Shown here: positions 1 through 8,354 of the stretch, piece after piece
Layout: every line of letters starts with the position of its first letter
How positions within the stretch are numbered: position 1 is the stretch's first letter
NCBI RefSeq assembly: GCF_042681025.1
Contig: NZ_JBHUER010000013.1
Span: 1-64,000 of the forward strand
Length of the DNA stretch: 64,000 nucleotides
Source of the DNA: Methylopila henanensis
GTDB taxonomy: Bacteria; Pseudomonadota; Alphaproteobacteria; Rhizobiales; Methylopilaceae
Direction of reading: 5' to 3'
The notes under the pieces: generated by a model
Seen by the model: only the letters and a program-made list of their open reading frames with translations
What the model was told of the DNA's origin: nothing
Databases searched by the model: none
Program-made: the position numbers and the translations under genes

Positions 1-57
1 ATCCGCGAAGGCGGCCGCACCGTCGGCGCTGGCGTCGTCGCGTCCATCATCGAGTGA
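1..57 (+). CDS. tuf: Elongation factor Tu, C-terminal end (partial)
   Basis: Only the last 18 codons and the TGA stop are inside the window. They read as the end of the EF-Tu beta-barrel domain 3, with the typical REGGRTVGAGVV motif and a hydrophobic end SIIE. EF-Tu carries aminoacyl-tRNA to the ribosomal A site as a GTP complex. Its position directly before rpsJ is the usual str-S10 junction in alphaproteobacteria. The start lies outside the window. Confidence 0.93.
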   Translation: MREGGRTVGAGVVASIIE

Positions 58-85
58 TCCGAACTCTTTTTGAAGCTGCCGGGGC

Positions 86-117
86 GGGCGCGCCCTGAAC
101 TCAACAGGGCGCCGCCC
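86..117 (+). other. Strong hairpin between tuf and rpsJ
   Basis: An inverted repeat pairs 86-97 with 105-117 (one bulged base, 7-nt loop) in the 83-nt gap between tuf and rpsJ. It is followed by only two T residues, so it is a poor intrinsic terminator. It could shape the S10 leader or process the tuf-rpsJ transcript. The function is inferred from position only. Confidence 0.4.
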
Positions 118-140
118 TTCCTCCGTGGAGACCGAGTAAA

Positions 141-449
141 ATGAACGGTCAGAACATCCGGATCCGCCTCAAGGCGTTCGATCACCGCATTCTGGACACG
201 TCGACCCGCGAAATCGTGTCGACGGCCAAGCGGACCGGCGCCCAGGTGCGTGGTCCGATCCCCCTGCCGACGCGCATCGAGAAGTTCACCGTGAACCGCT
301 CGCCGCACGTCGACAAGAAGAGCCGCGAGCAGTTCGAGATTCGGACGCACAAGCGCCTTCTCGACATCGTCGACCCGACGCCGCAGACCGTGGACGCGCT
401 GATGAAGCTCGACCTCGCCGCCGGCGTCGACGTCGAGATCAAGCTCTGA
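141..449 (+). CDS. rpsJ: 30S ribosomal protein S10 (NusE)
   Basis: The 102-residue product has the normal S10 length and family sequence, starting MNGQNIRIRLKAFDHR. S10 sits in the 30S head. As NusE it also joins NusB in the transcription antitermination complex. It opens the S10 block here, and rplC starts 25 nt downstream. The gene begins with ATG after a GGAG-type ribosome site. Confidence 0.97.
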   Translation: MNGQNIRIRLKAFDHRILDTSTREIVSTAKRTGAQVRGPIPLPTRIEKFTVNRSPHVDKKSREQFEIRTHKRLLDIVDPTPQTVDALMKLDLAAGVDVEIKL

Positions 450-474
450 TCGGCGAAAGGGAAGGACGACGCAG

Positions 475-1203
475 ATGCGGTCCGGAGTAATCGCACAGAA
501 GCTGGGCATGACCCGCATCTTCACGGATGCAGGTGAGCATGTGCCGGTCACCGTTCTCAAGCTCGAGCAGTGCCAGGTCGTCGCGCACCGCACGCTCGAG
601 GGCAACGGCTACGTCGCGCTGCAGCTCGGCGCCGGCGCCCGTAAGGCCAAGAACGCCACCCGCGCCGAGCGCGGCCACTTCGCCAAGGCGGAAGTGGAGC
701 CGAAGCGTAAGGTCGTCGAGTTCCGGGTGTCCCCGGACGCGGTGATCCCGGTCGGCGCCGAAATCACGGCGGACCACTTCGTCGCGGGACAGCGGGTCGA
801 CGTGACCGGCACCTCGACGGGCAAGGGCTTCGCCGGCGCCATGAAGCGCTGGAACTTCGGCGGTCTGCGCGCCACGCACGGCGTGTCGATCTCGCACCGT
901 TCGCACGGCTCCACCGGCGGTCGCCAGGATCCGGGCAAGGTGTTCAAGAACAAGAAGATGGCCGGTCATCTCGGCGACGAGCGGGTCACGACGCAGAACC
1001 TCAAGGTGGTCTCCACCGACGTGGAGCGCGGCCTGATCCTGGTCGAGGGTTCGGTTCCGGGCGTCAAGGGCGGCTGGATCCTGGTCCGCGACGCGGTCAA
1101 GACCAAGCTGCCGGACGGCCTGCCGCTGCCGGGCTCGTTCCGCGAACGCGGCGCGGCCGAGGTGCCGGCCGATACCGCGGCCGTTGAGACGGAGAACGCG
1201 TGA
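475..1203 (+). CDS. rplC: 50S ribosomal protein L3
   Basis: The 242-residue product carries the L3 core motif TGTSTGKGFAGAMKRWNF at about residues 111-128. The long loop SHGSTGGRQDPGKVF follows and reaches towards the peptidyl-transferase centre. Gln151 in that loop corresponds to the glutamine methylated by PrmB in E. coli. The protein has an extra acidic C-terminal tail of about 30 residues, as in other alphaproteobacteria. Its TGA overlaps the rplD ATG by one base, which suggests coupled translation. Confidence 0.97.
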   Translation: MRSGVIAQKLGMTRIFTDAGEHVPVTVLKLEQCQVVAHRTLEGNGYVALQLGAGARKAKNATRAERGHFAKAEVEPKRKVVEFRVSPDAVIPVGAEITADHFVAGQRVDVTGTSTGKGFAGAMKRWNFGGLRATHGVSISHRSHGSTGGRQDPGKVFKNKKMAGHLGDERVTTQNLKVVSTDVERGLILVEGSVPGVKGGWILVRDAVKTKLPDGLPLPGSFRERGAAEVPADTAAVETENA

Positions 1204-1826
1204 TGGTCGACATCGCAATCACCACCGCCGACGGCCAGGCCGGCGAGAAGATCTCGCTTTCGGACGAGATTTTCGGCCTGGAGCCGCGCGCGGACATCCT
1301 GCACCGCGTCGTGCGCTGGCAGCTCGCCAAGCGCCAGGCCGGCACGCACCAGACGCTCGGCCGCTCGGACATCGCCCGCACGGGCAAAAAGATGTACAAG
1401 CAGAAGGGCACGGGCCGCGCCCGTCACGCCCAGGCTTCCGCGCCGCAGTTCCGTGGCGGCGGCCGGGCCTTCGGGCCGGTCGTGCGCAGCCACGAGCATG
1501 ACCTGACGAAGAAGTTCCGCGCCCTCGGCCTGAAGCACGCGCTTTCGGCCAAGGCCAAGGAGCAGCAGATCGTCGTGGTCGACACGTTCTCGCTCACCGA
1601 GGCGAAGACCAAGGCGCTCAAGGAGCAGATCGAGAAGCTCGGCTTCGCGAACGCCCTGATCGTCGACGGTGCCGAGGTCGAGAACAATGTGAGGCTCGCG
1701 GTCCGGAGCGTGCCTTACGTGGACGTGCTGCCGGTCCAGGGCATCAACGTCTATGACATCCTCCGTCGCGACACGCTCGTGCTGACGAAGGCCGCCATCG
1801 ATGCGCTGGAGGCGCGCTTCAAATGA
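1203..1826 (+). CDS. rplD: 50S ribosomal protein L4
   Basis: The 207-residue L4 includes the basic extended loop (GTGRARHAQASAPQFRGGG) that lines the peptide exit tunnel beside L22. I chose the ATG at 1203, overlapping the rplC stop, rather than the in-frame GTG at 1200. In E. coli L4 is the autogenous repressor of the S10 operon; whether that holds here cannot be seen. The end overlaps the rplW start by 4 nt. Confidence 0.96.
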   Translation: MVDIAITTADGQAGEKISLSDEIFGLEPRADILHRVVRWQLAKRQAGTHQTLGRSDIARTGKKMYKQKGTGRARHAQASAPQFRGGGRAFGPVVRSHEHDLTKKFRALGLKHALSAKAKEQQIVVVDTFSLTEAKTKALKEQIEKLGFANALIVDGAEVENNVRLAVRSVPYVDVLPVQGINVYDILRRDTLVLTKAAIDALEARFK

Positions 1827-2116
1827 CCGACGTGCGCCACTACGACGTCATCCGTTCGCCGGTGATCACCGAGAAGGCGACGTATGCGTCCGAGCAGAAC
1901 AAGGTCGTCTTCCGCGTCGCGGACACGGCGACCAAGCCGCAGATCAAGGCGGCGGTCGAGAAGCTCTTCGACGTCAAAGTCGTGAGCGTCAACACGCTTG
2001 TCCGCAAGGGCAAGACCAAGCGTTTTCGCGGCCGCCTCGGCCAGCAGAGCGACGTCAAGCGCGCGATCGTGACCCTCGAAGAGGGCCATTCGATCGACGT
2101 GACGACGGGCCTCTGA
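1823..2116 (+). CDS. rplW: 50S ribosomal protein L23
   Basis: The 97-residue product has the L23 signature VIRSPVITEKAT near the N-terminus and the basic VRKGKTKRFRGR segment. L23 sits at the tunnel exit and is the docking site for trigger factor and SRP. It starts with ATG inside the last codons of rplD (ATGA overlap). rplB follows after 26 nt. Confidence 0.97.
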   Translation: MTDVRHYDVIRSPVITEKATYASEQNKVVFRVADTATKPQIKAAVEKLFDVKVVSVNTLVRKGKTKRFRGRLGQQSDVKRAIVTLEEGHSIDVTTGL

Positions 2117-2142
2117 GGCGCGCGGGATAGGGAGCCGAACAG

Positions 2143-2979
2143 ATGGCGCTCAAGACATTCAACCCGATCACGCCGAGCCTTCGCCAGCTCGTGATCGTCG
2201 ACCGCTCGGCCCTGTACAAGGGCAAGCCGGTGAAGCAGCTGACCGAAGGACTGACGTCCGCCGGCGGCCGCAACAACACCGGCCGCGTCACCGTTCGGTT
2301 CCGTGGCGGCGGCCACAAGCGGACGTACCGCCTGATCGACTTCAAGCGGCGCAAGCTCGACGTGCCGGCCAAGGTGGAGCGGATCGAATATGATCCGAAC
2401 CGTTCGGCCTTCATCGCGCTGATCCGCTATGAGGATGGCGAGCTGAGCTACATCCTGGCGCCGCAGCGCCTGGGCGTGGGCGACACGGTCGTCGCCGGCG
2501 CGCAGGTCGACGTGAAGCCCGGCAACGCGATGCCGCTCGGCGCCGCGCCGGTCGGCACGATCGTCCACAATGTGGAGCTCAAGATCGGCCGCGGCGGCCA
2601 GATCGCGCGCTCGGCGGGCGCCTACGCGCAGATCGTCGGCCGCGACCAGGGCTACGTGACCCTGCGTCTGAATTCGGGCGAGCAGCGGCTCGTGCACGGC
2701 CAGTGCTTCGGCACGGTCGGCGCGGTGTCGAACCCGGACCACGCGAACATCAGCCTCGGCAAGGCCGGGCGTTCGCGCTGGCTGGGCCGCAAGCCCCACA
2801 ATCGCGGCGTGACCATGAACCCGGTCGACCATCCGCACGGCGGCGGCGAAGGCCGCACCTCGGGCGGCCGTCATCCGGTGACCCCGTGGGGCAAGCCGAC
2901 CAAGGGCAAGCGGACCCGTTCCAACAAGGCGACCGACAAGTTCATCCTGTCGAGCCGCCACGCCCGTAAGAAGAAGTAA
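2143..2979 (+). CDS. rplB: 50S ribosomal protein L2
   Basis: The 278-residue L2 has the family C-terminal block NPVDHPHGGGEGRTSGGRHP. This contains the conserved histidine implicated in peptidyl-transferase function and subunit association. The N-terminal OB-like and SH3-like domains are intact, and the protein ends in a lysine-rich tail. rpsS starts 14 nt downstream. Confidence 0.98.
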   Translation: MALKTFNPITPSLRQLVIVDRSALYKGKPVKQLTEGLTSAGGRNNTGRVTVRFRGGGHKRTYRLIDFKRRKLDVPAKVERIEYDPNRSAFIALIRYEDGELSYILAPQRLGVGDTVVAGAQVDVKPGNAMPLGAAPVGTIVHNVELKIGRGGQIARSAGAYAQIVGRDQGYVTLRLNSGEQRLVHGQCFGTVGAVSNPDHANISLGKAGRSRWLGRKPHNRGVTMNPVDHPHGGGEGRTSGGRHPVTPWGKPTKGKRTRSNKATDKFILSSRHARKKK

Positions 2980-2993
2980 GCGGAGAGCCGACA

Positions 2994-3272
2994 ATGGCGC
3001 GTTCAGTTTGGAAGGGCCCGTTCGTCGACGGCTATCTGCTCAAGAAGGCGGACGCTGCTCGGTCGTCGACCCGGAATGAAATCATCAAGATCTGGAGCCG
3101 TCGCTCCACGATCCTGCCTCAGTTCGTGGGCCTCACCTTCGGGGTCTATAACGGGCAGAAGCATATCCCGGTCGCGGTCTCGGAAGAGATGATCGGCCAC
3201 AAGTTCGGCGAGTTCGCTCCGACCCGCACCTTCTACGGGCACGCGGCGGACAAGAAGTCGAAGAGGAAGTAA
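2994..3272 (+). CDS. rpsS: 30S ribosomal protein S19
   Basis: The 92-residue product is full length, starting MARSVWKGPFVDGYLL and carrying the conserved GHKFGEFAPTRTF near its end. S19 forms a complex with S13 in the 30S head and contacts the A-site finger. The stop is 2 nt before the rplV ATG. Confidence 0.97.
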   Translation: MARSVWKGPFVDGYLLKKADAARSSTRNEIIKIWSRRSTILPQFVGLTFGVYNGQKHIPVAVSEEMIGHKFGEFAPTRTFYGHAADKKSKRK

Positions 3273-3274
3273 TC

Positions 3275-3664
3275 ATGGGCAAGCAGGCAGCTCCCCGCGC
3301 GCTTCCCGAGAACGAGGCCAAGGCCGTGCTCCGCATGGTCCGGATCTCGCCGCAGAAGCTGAACCTCGTCGCGCAGATGATCCGCGGCAAGAAGGTCGAG
3401 ACGGCGCTCGCCGACCTGACCTTCTCGCGCAAGCGGATCGCCGGCCAGGTGAAGAAGACGCTCGAGAGCGCGATCGCCAACGCCGAGAACAACCACGATC
3501 TCGACGTGGACGATCTCGTCGTGAGCCAGGCGTTCGTCGGCAAGTCGATCGTGATGAAGCGGTTTTCGCCCCGCGCTCGCGGTCGCGTCGGCCAGATCCA
3601 GAAGCCGTTCTCGCATCTGACGATCATCGTGCGTCAGGTCGAGCGCGACGCGGCCAAGGCCTGA
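3275..3664 (+). CDS. rplV: 50S ribosomal protein L22
   Basis: The 129-residue product has the L22 core (RISPQKLNLVAQMIRGKKVE) and the beta-hairpin MKRFSPRARGRVGQIQKPFSH that forms the tunnel constriction with L4. Changes in this hairpin give macrolide resistance in other bacteria; no insertion or deletion is obvious here. rpsC follows after 10 nt. Confidence 0.97.
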   Translation: MGKQAAPRALPENEAKAVLRMVRISPQKLNLVAQMIRGKKVETALADLTFSRKRIAGQVKKTLESAIANAENNHDLDVDDLVVSQAFVGKSIVMKRFSPRARGRVGQIQKPFSHLTIIVRQVERDAAKA

Positions 3665-3674
3665 GGAGAAGACG

Positions 3675-4382
3675 ATGGGTCACAAGGTCAACCCGATCGG
3701 GCTTCGGCTCGGCATCAACCGCACGTGGGACTCGCGCTGGTTCGCCGGCAAGGGCGAGTACGGCAAGCTGCTGCACGAGGACATCAAGATCCGCGACGCC
3801 CTGCTGAAGGATCTGAAGCAGGCCGCGGTCTCGAAGATCGTCATCGAGCGCCCGCACAAGAAGTGCCGCGTGTCGATCTACTCCGCCCGCCCGGGCATCG
3901 TGATCGGCAAGAAGGGCGCGGACATCGACAAGCTGCGCAAGAAGGTCAGCTCGATGACGGCCTCGGAAGTGCACATCAACATCGTTGAGGTGCGCAAGCC
4001 GGAGATCGACTCGACGCTGGTCGCGGAGTCGATCGCCCAGCAGCTCGAGCGCCGCGTCGCGTTCCGTCGCGCCATGAAGCGCGCGGTCCAGTCGGCGATG
4101 CGCCTCGGCGCCGAGGGCATCCGCATCAACTGCGCCGGCCGTCTCGGCGGCGCGGAGATCGCCCGCACCGAATGGTACCGCGAGGGCCGCGTTCCGCTGC
4201 ACACGCTGCGCGCCGACGTCGACTACGGCGTCGCCACAGCGAAGACGGCGATGGGCACCTGCGGCGTCAAGGTGTGGATTTTCAAGGGCGAGGTCATGGA
4301 GCACGACCCCATGGCCCAGGATCGTCGCCTCACCGAAGATTCGAGCGGCGGTGGCCGTCCGAACCGTCGCGACGCGGCGTGA
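3675..4382 (+). CDS. rpsC: 30S ribosomal protein S3
   Basis: The 235-residue S3 has an N-terminal type II KH domain with the GXXG-type loop GIVIGKKGADI at residues 74-84. The C-terminal domain includes LGGAEIARTEWYREGRVPLHTLRADVD-like sequence. S3 lies at the mRNA entry tunnel and contributes to helicase activity. The tail is acidic and glycine-rich. rplP begins 23 nt downstream. Confidence 0.97.
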   Translation: MGHKVNPIGLRLGINRTWDSRWFAGKGEYGKLLHEDIKIRDALLKDLKQAAVSKIVIERPHKKCRVSIYSARPGIVIGKKGADIDKLRKKVSSMTASEVHINIVEVRKPEIDSTLVAESIAQQLERRVAFRRAMKRAVQSAMRLGAEGIRINCAGRLGGAEIARTEWYREGRVPLHTLRADVDYGVATAKTAMGTCGVKVWIFKGEVMEHDPMAQDRRLTEDSSGGGRPNRRDAA

Positions 4383-4405
4383 TCGGGAGCCTCGGAGTCT
4401 AAGTC

Positions 4406-4819
4406 ATGCTGCAACCGAAGCGCACTAAGTTCCGCAAGCAGTTCAAGGGCCGCATCAGCGGCGCCGCGAAGGGCGGATTCGACCTGAACTTCGGCGCCTA
4501 CGGCCTCAAGGCCCTGGAGCCGGAGCGTGTCACGGCCCGCCAGATCGAGGCGGCCCGCCGCGCGATGACGCGTCATATGAAGCGCGCCGGCCGCGTCTGG
4601 ATCCGCGTGTTCCCTGACGTCCCCGTCTCGAAGAAGCCGACCGAAGTCCGCATGGGCAAGGGCAAGGGCGCGAACGAGTTCTGGGCCGCGAAGGTGAAGC
4701 CGGGCCGCATCATGTTCGAGCTCGACGGCGTGCCCGTCGAGCTCGCCCGGGAAGCTCTTGCGCTCGCGGCCGCCAAGCTGCCGATCCGCACGCGCTTCGT
4801 CCAGCGCATCGCCGAGTGA
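4406..4819 (+). CDS. rplP: 50S ribosomal protein L16
   Basis: The 137-residue product has the complete L16 fold, from the start MLQPKRTKFRKQFKGR to the conserved RMGKGKGANEFWAAKVKPG. It organises the A-site tRNA elbow region on the 50S subunit. The next gene, rpmC, starts 11 nt after the stop. Confidence 0.97.
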   Translation: MLQPKRTKFRKQFKGRISGAAKGGFDLNFGAYGLKALEPERVTARQIEAARRAMTRHMKRAGRVWIRVFPDVPVSKKPTEVRMGKGKGANEFWAAKVKPGRIMFELDGVPVELAREALALAAAKLPIRTRFVQRIAE

Positions 4820-4830
4820 GGGAGGACGTC

Positions 4831-5040
4831 ATGGCGAAGGCTCAAGACCTGCGGACGATGTCCGTGGACCAGCTCGACGAAGAGCTCGTGAAGCTGAAGA
4901 AGCAGCAGTTCAACATGCGCTTCCAGAAGGCCACGGGCCAGCTCGACAACACCGCGCAGGTGCGGCAGGTGCGTCGCGACATCGCGCGCATCCGCACCGT
5001 CGCGACCGCCAAGCGCGCGGAAGCGCCGACGAAGGCCTGA
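4831..5040 (+). CDS. rpmC: 50S ribosomal protein L29
   Basis: The 69-residue L29 has the family motif KKQQFNMRFQKATGQL. I chose the ATG at 4831 because GGGAGG lies just upstream (about 4820-4826). An in-frame GTG at 4816 would put five extra residues inside the rplP end. L29 binds 23S rRNA next to L23 at the tunnel exit. Confidence 0.95.
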   Translation: MAKAQDLRTMSVDQLDEELVKLKKQQFNMRFQKATGQLDNTAQVRQVRRDIARIRTVATAKRAEAPTKA

Positions 5041-5050
5041 GGAGGACATC

Positions 5051-5323
5051 ATGCCCAAACGCGTCCTTCTGGGGACTGTCATTTCCGACAAGAACGCCAA
5101 GACCGTCGTGGTCAAGGTGGAGCGTCGCTTCACGCACCCGCTGCTGAAGAAGACCGTGCGTCGGACCAAGCACTACCACGCCCATGACGAGCAGGGCGTG
5201 TTCAAGGTCGGCGACCTCGTGTGGATCGAGGAGAGCCGTCCGATCTCGAAGCTGAAGCGTTGGGTCGTTCGTCCCGACGCGTCGGTCGATCCGGACGCCT
5301 CGGCGCCCGCTCCGACCGAGTGA
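5051..5323 (+). CDS. rpsQ: 30S ribosomal protein S17
   Basis: The 90-residue product starts MPKRVLLGTVISDKNAKTV and has the OB-fold pattern with KYHAHDE-like KHYHAHDEQ in the middle. S17 is a primary 16S rRNA binder needed early in 30S assembly. The C-terminal tail (PDASVDPDASAPAPTE) is an acidic alphaproteobacterial extension. It closes the S10 segment, and an 87-nt spacer follows. Confidence 0.96.
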   Translation: MPKRVLLGTVISDKNAKTVVVKVERRFTHPLLKKTVRRTKHYHAHDEQGVFKVGDLVWIEESRPISKLKRWVVRPDASVDPDASAPAPTE

Positions 5324-5410
5324 CGATCATCTGAAATCCAAGGCCCGCCGGGCGAGGTCCGCTCCCGTTAGCGGATACCGGTCCGGGCGAACGAGAAAGG
5401 CTTCAAGGCC
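5324..5410 (+). other. Spacer at the S10/spc junction with small hairpin
   Basis: This 87-nt gap is the longest in the rpsJ-rplO run. It contains a 6-bp stem (5358-5363 with 5370-5375). An AGAAAGG ribosome site for rplN lies near its end. It may hold an internal promoter or processing site for the spc segment, but no clear promoter boxes are visible. Confidence 0.3.
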
Positions 5411-5779
5411 ATGATTCAGATGCAGAGCAACCTCGACGTCGCCGACAACTCCGGCGCCAAGCGAGTGATGTGCATCAAGGTTCTCGGCGGCGCCGGCCGT
5501 CGTTACGCCTCCGTGGGCGACATCATCGTGGTGTCGGTCAAGGAAGCGATTCCGCGCGGCCGCGTGAAGAAGGGCGACGTCATGAAGGCGGTCGTCGTTC
5601 GCACGGCCAAGGACATCCGTCGTCTGGACGGCTCGGTGATCCGTTTCGACCGCAACGCGGCCGTGCTGATCAACAATCAGAAAGAGCCGGTCGGGACCCG
5701 CATCTTCGGCCCGGTTCCGCGCGAGCTGCGCGCCAAGAACCACATGAAGATCATCTCGCTCGCGCCGGAGGTGCTGTGA
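5411..5779 (+). CDS. rplN: 50S ribosomal protein L14
   Basis: The 122-residue L14 is full length (MIQMQSNLDVADNSGAKRV to KIISLAPEVL). It forms intersubunit bridges and is the binding site of the silencing factor RsfS in other bacteria. Its TGA shares one base with the rplX ATG, so the two are probably translated in a coupled way. Confidence 0.97.
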   Translation: MIQMQSNLDVADNSGAKRVMCIKVLGGAGRRYASVGDIIVVSVKEAIPRGRVKKGDVMKAVVVRTAKDIRRLDGSVIRFDRNAAVLINNQKEPVGTRIFGPVPRELRAKNHMKIISLAPEVL

Positions 5780-6096
5780 TGGCCGCGAAGATCAAGAAGG
5801 GCGACAAGGTCGTCGTTCTCGCCGGCCGCGACAAGGGCAAGACCGGCGAAGTGCTGCAGGTGCTCCCCAAGGACGAGCGCGCCCTGGTGCGCGGCGTCAA
5901 CGTGGTGAAGCGCCATACGCGCCAGACCCAGACGACGGAAGGCGGCATCATCTCGAAGGAAGCCGCCATCCACCTGTCCAACATCGCGCTCGCCGACCCG
6001 AAGGACGGCAAGGCGACGCGCGTCAGCTTCAAGGTCCTGGACGACGGCCGCAAGGTTCGCGTCGCGGCGCGTTCGGGAGAGCAGATCGATGGCTGA
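5779..6096 (+). CDS. rplX: 50S ribosomal protein L24
   Basis: The 105-residue product has an N-terminal KOW motif (KKGDKVVVLAGRDKGKTGEV) and the NVVKRHTR segment. L24 is one of the two initiators of 50S assembly. The ATG at 5779 overlaps the rplN stop. Longer in-frame extension upstream would run through rplN and is not credible. The 3' end overlaps rplE by 8 nt. Confidence 0.96.
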   Translation: MAAKIKKGDKVVVLAGRDKGKTGEVLQVLPKDERALVRGVNVVKRHTRQTQTTEGGIISKEAAIHLSNIALADPKDGKATRVSFKVLDDGRKVRVAARSGEQIDG

Positions 6097-6646
6097 GACC
6101 GCTTACGAACCGCGCCTCAAGAAGCACTACGCCGACGTCGTTCGGCCGAAGCTGATCGAGGAGTTCGGGTACAAGAACCCGTTCGAGGTTCCGACGATCG
6201 AGAAGATCGTCATCAACATGGGTGTCGGCGAAGGCGTCGCGGACTCCAAGAAGGTGACGAACGCGGTCGGCGAGCTGACCAAGATCGCCGGCCAGAAGCC
6301 GGTCGTCACCAAGGCCCGCACCTCGATCGCGACCTTCAAGCTGCGCGAGGGCCAGTCGGTCGGCGCCAAGGTCACGCTCCGGCGCGCCCGCATGTACGAG
6401 TTCATCGACCGTCTGGTCACGATCGCGCTGCCGCGCGTCCGCGACTTCCGCGGCCTGAACCCGAAGAGCTTCGACGGCCGTGGCAACTTCGCCATGGGCA
6501 TTAAGGAGCACATCGTGTTCCCCGAGATCGAGTACGACAAGATCGATCAGGTGTGGGGCATGGACGTCATCGTCTGCACGACGGCGAAGTCTGACGACGA
6601 GGCGCGCGCCCTGCTGCGCGCCTTCAACTTCCCCTTCAGGCAGTGA
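6089..6646 (+). CDS. rplE: 50S ribosomal protein L5
   Basis: The 185-residue L5 includes the signature INMGVGEGVADSK and KLREGQSVGAKVTLR. It belongs to the 5S rRNA-L5-L18 central protuberance and touches P-site tRNA. It starts inside rplX (8-nt overlap). rpsN follows after 12 nt. Confidence 0.97.
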   Translation: MAETAYEPRLKKHYADVVRPKLIEEFGYKNPFEVPTIEKIVINMGVGEGVADSKKVTNAVGELTKIAGQKPVVTKARTSIATFKLREGQSVGAKVTLRRARMYEFIDRLVTIALPRVRDFRGLNPKSFDGRGNFAMGIKEHIVFPEIEYDKIDQVWGMDVIVCTTAKSDDEARALLRAFNFPFRQ

Positions 6647-6658
6647 CGGGAGGATCGC

Positions 6659-6964
6659 ATGGCTAAGAAGAGCGCGATCGAGAAGAACAACCGCCGCCGG
6701 CAGCTCGTCGACCGCTTCGCCGCGAAGCGCGCCGAACTGAAGGCGATCGCCAACAACGAGAGCCTCGACCTCGAGGAGCGCTTCGCGGCGCGCCTCAAGC
6801 TCGCCCAGCTCCCGCGCAACGGCTCGAAGACCCGCATCCGTAACCGCTGCGAAGTCACGGGCCGCCCGCGTGCGTATTATCGCAAGCTTGGCATCTCCCG
6901 CATCGCGATCCGGGATCTTGGCTCGAAGGGCCTGGTTCCGGGTCTCCTGAAGTCGAGCTGGTGA
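6659..6964 (+). CDS. rpsN: 30S ribosomal protein S14, zinc-free type
   Basis: The 101-residue S14 has the conserved C-terminal RNRCEVTGRPRAYYRKLGIS. Only one cysteine is present and both CXXC pairs are missing, so this is the zinc-independent long form and not the 61-residue zinc-binding form. It lies between rplE and rpsH as expected. Confidence 0.97.
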   Translation: MAKKSAIEKNNRRRQLVDRFAAKRAELKAIANNESLDLEERFAARLKLAQLPRNGSKTRIRNRCEVTGRPRAYYRKLGISRIAIRDLGSKGLVPGLLKSSW

Positions 6965-6977
6965 GGAGGAGGGGTCC

Positions 6978-7376
6978 ATGTCACTGATCGATCCCCTCGG
7001 CGATATGCTGACGCGCATCCGCAACGCGCACATGCGGAACAAGACCTCGTGCTCGACGCCTGGCTCGCGCCTGCGCCAGCACGTGCTGGACGTGCTGCAG
7101 GCGGAAGGCTACATCCGCGGCTACACGCAGACGGAGCTCGCCAACGGCCGCACCGAGTTCGAGATCGAGCTCAAGTACTACGACGGCGCGCCCGTCATCC
7201 GCGAGATCCAGCGGGTGTCGAAGCCGGGCCGGCGCGTGTACGCCTCGGTCAAGAACCTGCCGCGTGTGGCCAACGGCCTCGGCATCTCGATCCTCTCCAC
7301 GCCGAAGGGCGTGATGGCGGATCACGACGCCCGCGACAACAATGTGGGCGGGGAGATCCTCTGCCGCGTCTTCTGA
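6978..7376 (+). CDS. rpsH: 30S ribosomal protein S8
   Basis: The 132-residue S8 starts MSLIDPLGDMLTRIRNA and ends in the 16S-binding domain GISILSTPKGVMADHDAR...GGEILCRVF. S8 is a central-domain assembly protein. In E. coli it represses the spc operon by binding mRNA near rplE. The start is an ATG preceded by GAGGAGG. Confidence 0.97.
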   Translation: MSLIDPLGDMLTRIRNAHMRNKTSCSTPGSRLRQHVLDVLQAEGYIRGYTQTELANGRTEFEIELKYYDGAPVIREIQRVSKPGRRVYASVKNLPRVANGLGISILSTPKGVMADHDARDNNVGGEILCRVF

Positions 7377-7418
7377 CGCTGGGCAGGGGATTTCTCGGAC
7401 GGATTTAGGAGAGCGATC

Positions 7419-7952
7419 ATGTCGCGCATCGGCAAGAAGCCGGTCGACGTGCCGTCGGGCGTGACCGCGGCCGTCGACGGCCAGGACGTCAAGATGAAGG
7501 GACCGAAGGGCGAACTCGCCTTCCGCGTCCATGACGATGTCGTCGTCGAGTTCAAGGACGGGAAGGTCTCCGTCCAGCCGCGGAACGAGACCAAGGGCGC
7601 GCGGGCCAAGTGGGGCATGTCGCGCACGATGGTGTCGAACCTCGTCGAGGGCGTCACCAAGGGCTTCGAGAAGAAGCTCGAGATCAGCGGCGTCGGCTAC
7701 CGCGCGGCGGTGCAGGGCAAGGAGCTCGTGCTCGCGCTCGGCTACAGCCACGACGTGAAGTACCCGATCCCGGACGGGATCGAGATCAAGTGCGCCAAGC
7801 CGACGGAGATCTCGGTCTCCGGCATCGACAAGCAGCGTGTCGGCCAGGTCGCGGCGGAGATTCGCGAGTTCCGCGGTCCCGAGCCCTACAAGGGCAAGGG
7901 CGTCAAGTACGCGGGCGAGTTCATCTTCCGCAAGGAAGGCAAGAAGAAGTAA
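7419..7952 (+). CDS. rplF: 50S ribosomal protein L6
   Basis: The 177-residue L6 is a duplicated RNA-binding domain protein, with the end motif GPEPYKGKGVKYAGEFIFRKEGKKK. It binds near the sarcin-ricin loop where translational GTPases act. The 42-nt gap after rpsH carries a TAGGAG ribosome site. Confidence 0.97.
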   Translation: MSRIGKKPVDVPSGVTAAVDGQDVKMKGPKGELAFRVHDDVVVEFKDGKVSVQPRNETKGARAKWGMSRTMVSNLVEGVTKGFEKKLEISGVGYRAAVQGKELVLALGYSHDVKYPIPDGIEIKCAKPTEISVSGIDKQRVGQVAAEIREFRGPEPYKGKGVKYAGEFIFRKEGKKK

Positions 7953-7964
7953 GGGCCCGGAACC

Positions 7965-8327
7965 ATGGCGAAGAATCTCGTTACCGAGGCGCGCCGCAAG
8001 GCGCGCGTCCGCCGGGCGCTCCGTTCGAACGCGAACGGCCGTCCGCGCCTGTCCGTCTTCCGCTCGTCGAAGCAGATCTACGCTCAGATCATCGACGACG
8101 CGAAGGGCGTGACGCTCGCGTCGGCCTCGACGCTCGACAAGGATTTCCGCGCGGCCAAGAAGACCGGCGCGGACATCGCGGCCGCCCAGGCCGTCGGCAA
8201 GCTGGTGGCGGAGCGCGCCGCCGCGGCCGGCGTCAAGGACGTGGTCTTCGACCGCGGCTCGTACATCTATCACGGCCGGGTCAAGGCCCTGGCCGAGGCC
8301 GCCCGCGAGGGCGGGCTCAATTTCTGA
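7965..8327 (+). CDS. rplR: 50S ribosomal protein L18
   Basis: The 120-residue L18 shows the family pattern RKARVRRALRSNANGRPRLSVFRS and VFDRGSYIYHGRVKALAEAAREGG. It bridges 5S rRNA and 23S rRNA with L5. It starts 12 nt after rplF. Confidence 0.97.
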   Translation: MAKNLVTEARRKARVRRALRSNANGRPRLSVFRSSKQIYAQIIDDAKGVTLASASTLDKDFRAAKKTGADIAAAQAVGKLVAERAAAAGVKDVVFDRGSYIYHGRVKALAEAAREGGLNF

Positions 8328-8354
8328 CGCCCGCTCGGCTGGAGGATTTACATT